Assembly: GCA_003240695.1 (NCBI GenBank)
Contig: QFNC01000003.1
Location: 1 to 64,000 of the forward strand
Direction of reading: 5' to 3'
From: Pseudoxanthomonas suwonensis
GTDB taxonomy: Bacteria > Pseudomonadota > Gammaproteobacteria > Xanthomonadales > Xanthomonadaceae
Length of the DNA stretch: 64,000 nucleotides
Shown: positions 63,781 through 64,000 of the stretch, in pieces
How positions within the stretch are numbered: position 1 is the first letter of the stretch
Layout: each line of letters begins with the position of its first letter
Translations under genes and position numbers: made by a program
The notes under the pieces: model-generated
Told to the model about the DNA's origin: nothing
Database searches by the model: none
The model's input: the letters and a program-made list of their open reading frames with translations, nothing else

Positions 63781-64000
63781 AACCCGTAACGGTCGATCAC
63801 GTCCTGGTGCGGCCGGGTATCGACCTTGCAGGCCTCGGCCAGTCGCAGCCAGCACAGGCGGTTCGGCCAGTCTGCAGTGGTCTCGCGCAGGGTCTGGTCG
63901 ATCACCGCCGGCGCAGTGCCATCGGGCGCGGCCACGCTGAAGAACACGCCCGGCAGTTCGGCCATGCCGTTGTCGCGGTCCGCCAGCCGGTACTGGTCGT
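63777..64000 (-). CDS. 3' part of an unidentified gene, continuing past the window end
   Basis: The frame is open to the window edge and ends in DRYGL. The 74 residues seen (QYRLADRDNGMAELPGVFFSVA, later NRLCWLRLAEACKVDTR) include a Trp/Cys/Arg-rich helix but no family that I recognise. It overlaps the ICMT-like gene by four bases and is probably co-transcribed with it. An internal ATG at 63965 could make a short protein, but the upstream frame looks coding, so the gene is called truncated. Confidence 0.65.
   Translation of the reverse strand, partial: DQYRLADRDNGMAELPGVFFSVAAPDGTAPAVIDQTLRETTADWPNRLCWLRLAEACKVDTRPHQDVIDRYGL

Overview
The window is high-GC bacterial chromosome. Gene content and neighbourhoods point to a gammaproteobacterium of the Xanthomonadaceae/Lysobacteraceae group. 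The main signs are rpoD followed by a tRNA with CAU anticodon, rhlB divergent from trxA-rho, a complete ccoNOQP-GHIS cluster, speE near speA, and an XVIPCD effector of the type carried by bacteria with the Xanthomonas-type (X-T4SS) killing system. The genus is inference; no rRNA or species marker is present.

Layout: 1-833 holds the 3' end of rpoD and a tRNA-Ile2(CAU). 865-9119 holds a GIY-YIG-like gene and a tightly overlapping three-gene two-component locus led by a soluble 1716-residue poly-HAMP hybrid kinase. 9132-18077 (minus) is the cbb3 oxidase cluster: ccoN-O-Q-P, a small membrane gene, ccoG, fixH, ccoI, ccoS and a TauE/SafE protein. A perfect FNR/ANR box lies between ccoN and a divergent ntrBC-like pair (18205-20687). 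20759-23634 carries sodC, an unrecognised gene and a FadI-like thiolase.

24088-25742 is a lower-GC island with an X-T4SS effector and its upstream candidate immunity lipoprotein, which is split by an in-frame TAG. 25817-30987 is housekeeping: hemY, hemD, a thioesterase-like gene, a lipoprotein, rhodanese, secB and gpsA. After an outer-membrane barrel gene, 31793-43130 (minus) is a five-gene operon: a 2252-residue multicopper oxidase, a beta-propeller protein, two SCO copper chaperones and a cytochrome c fused to a large extra domain. It resembles Mn(II) oxidase (MnxG/MofA) clusters.

43284-46636 has ung, a double-receiver regulator and ftsX-ftsE. A second candidate effector/immunity pair follows (46718-47908). 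48014-53875 has rhlB, trxA, rho and rhlE. 53894-55700 holds two TonB-C-like paralogues, one frameshifted. speE, a VWA protein, a lysine-tailed SDR and speA follow (55764-61384). The window ends with a DMT-transporter fusion, an SDR, an isoprenylcysteine methyltransferase-like protein and the 3' part of an unidentified gene.
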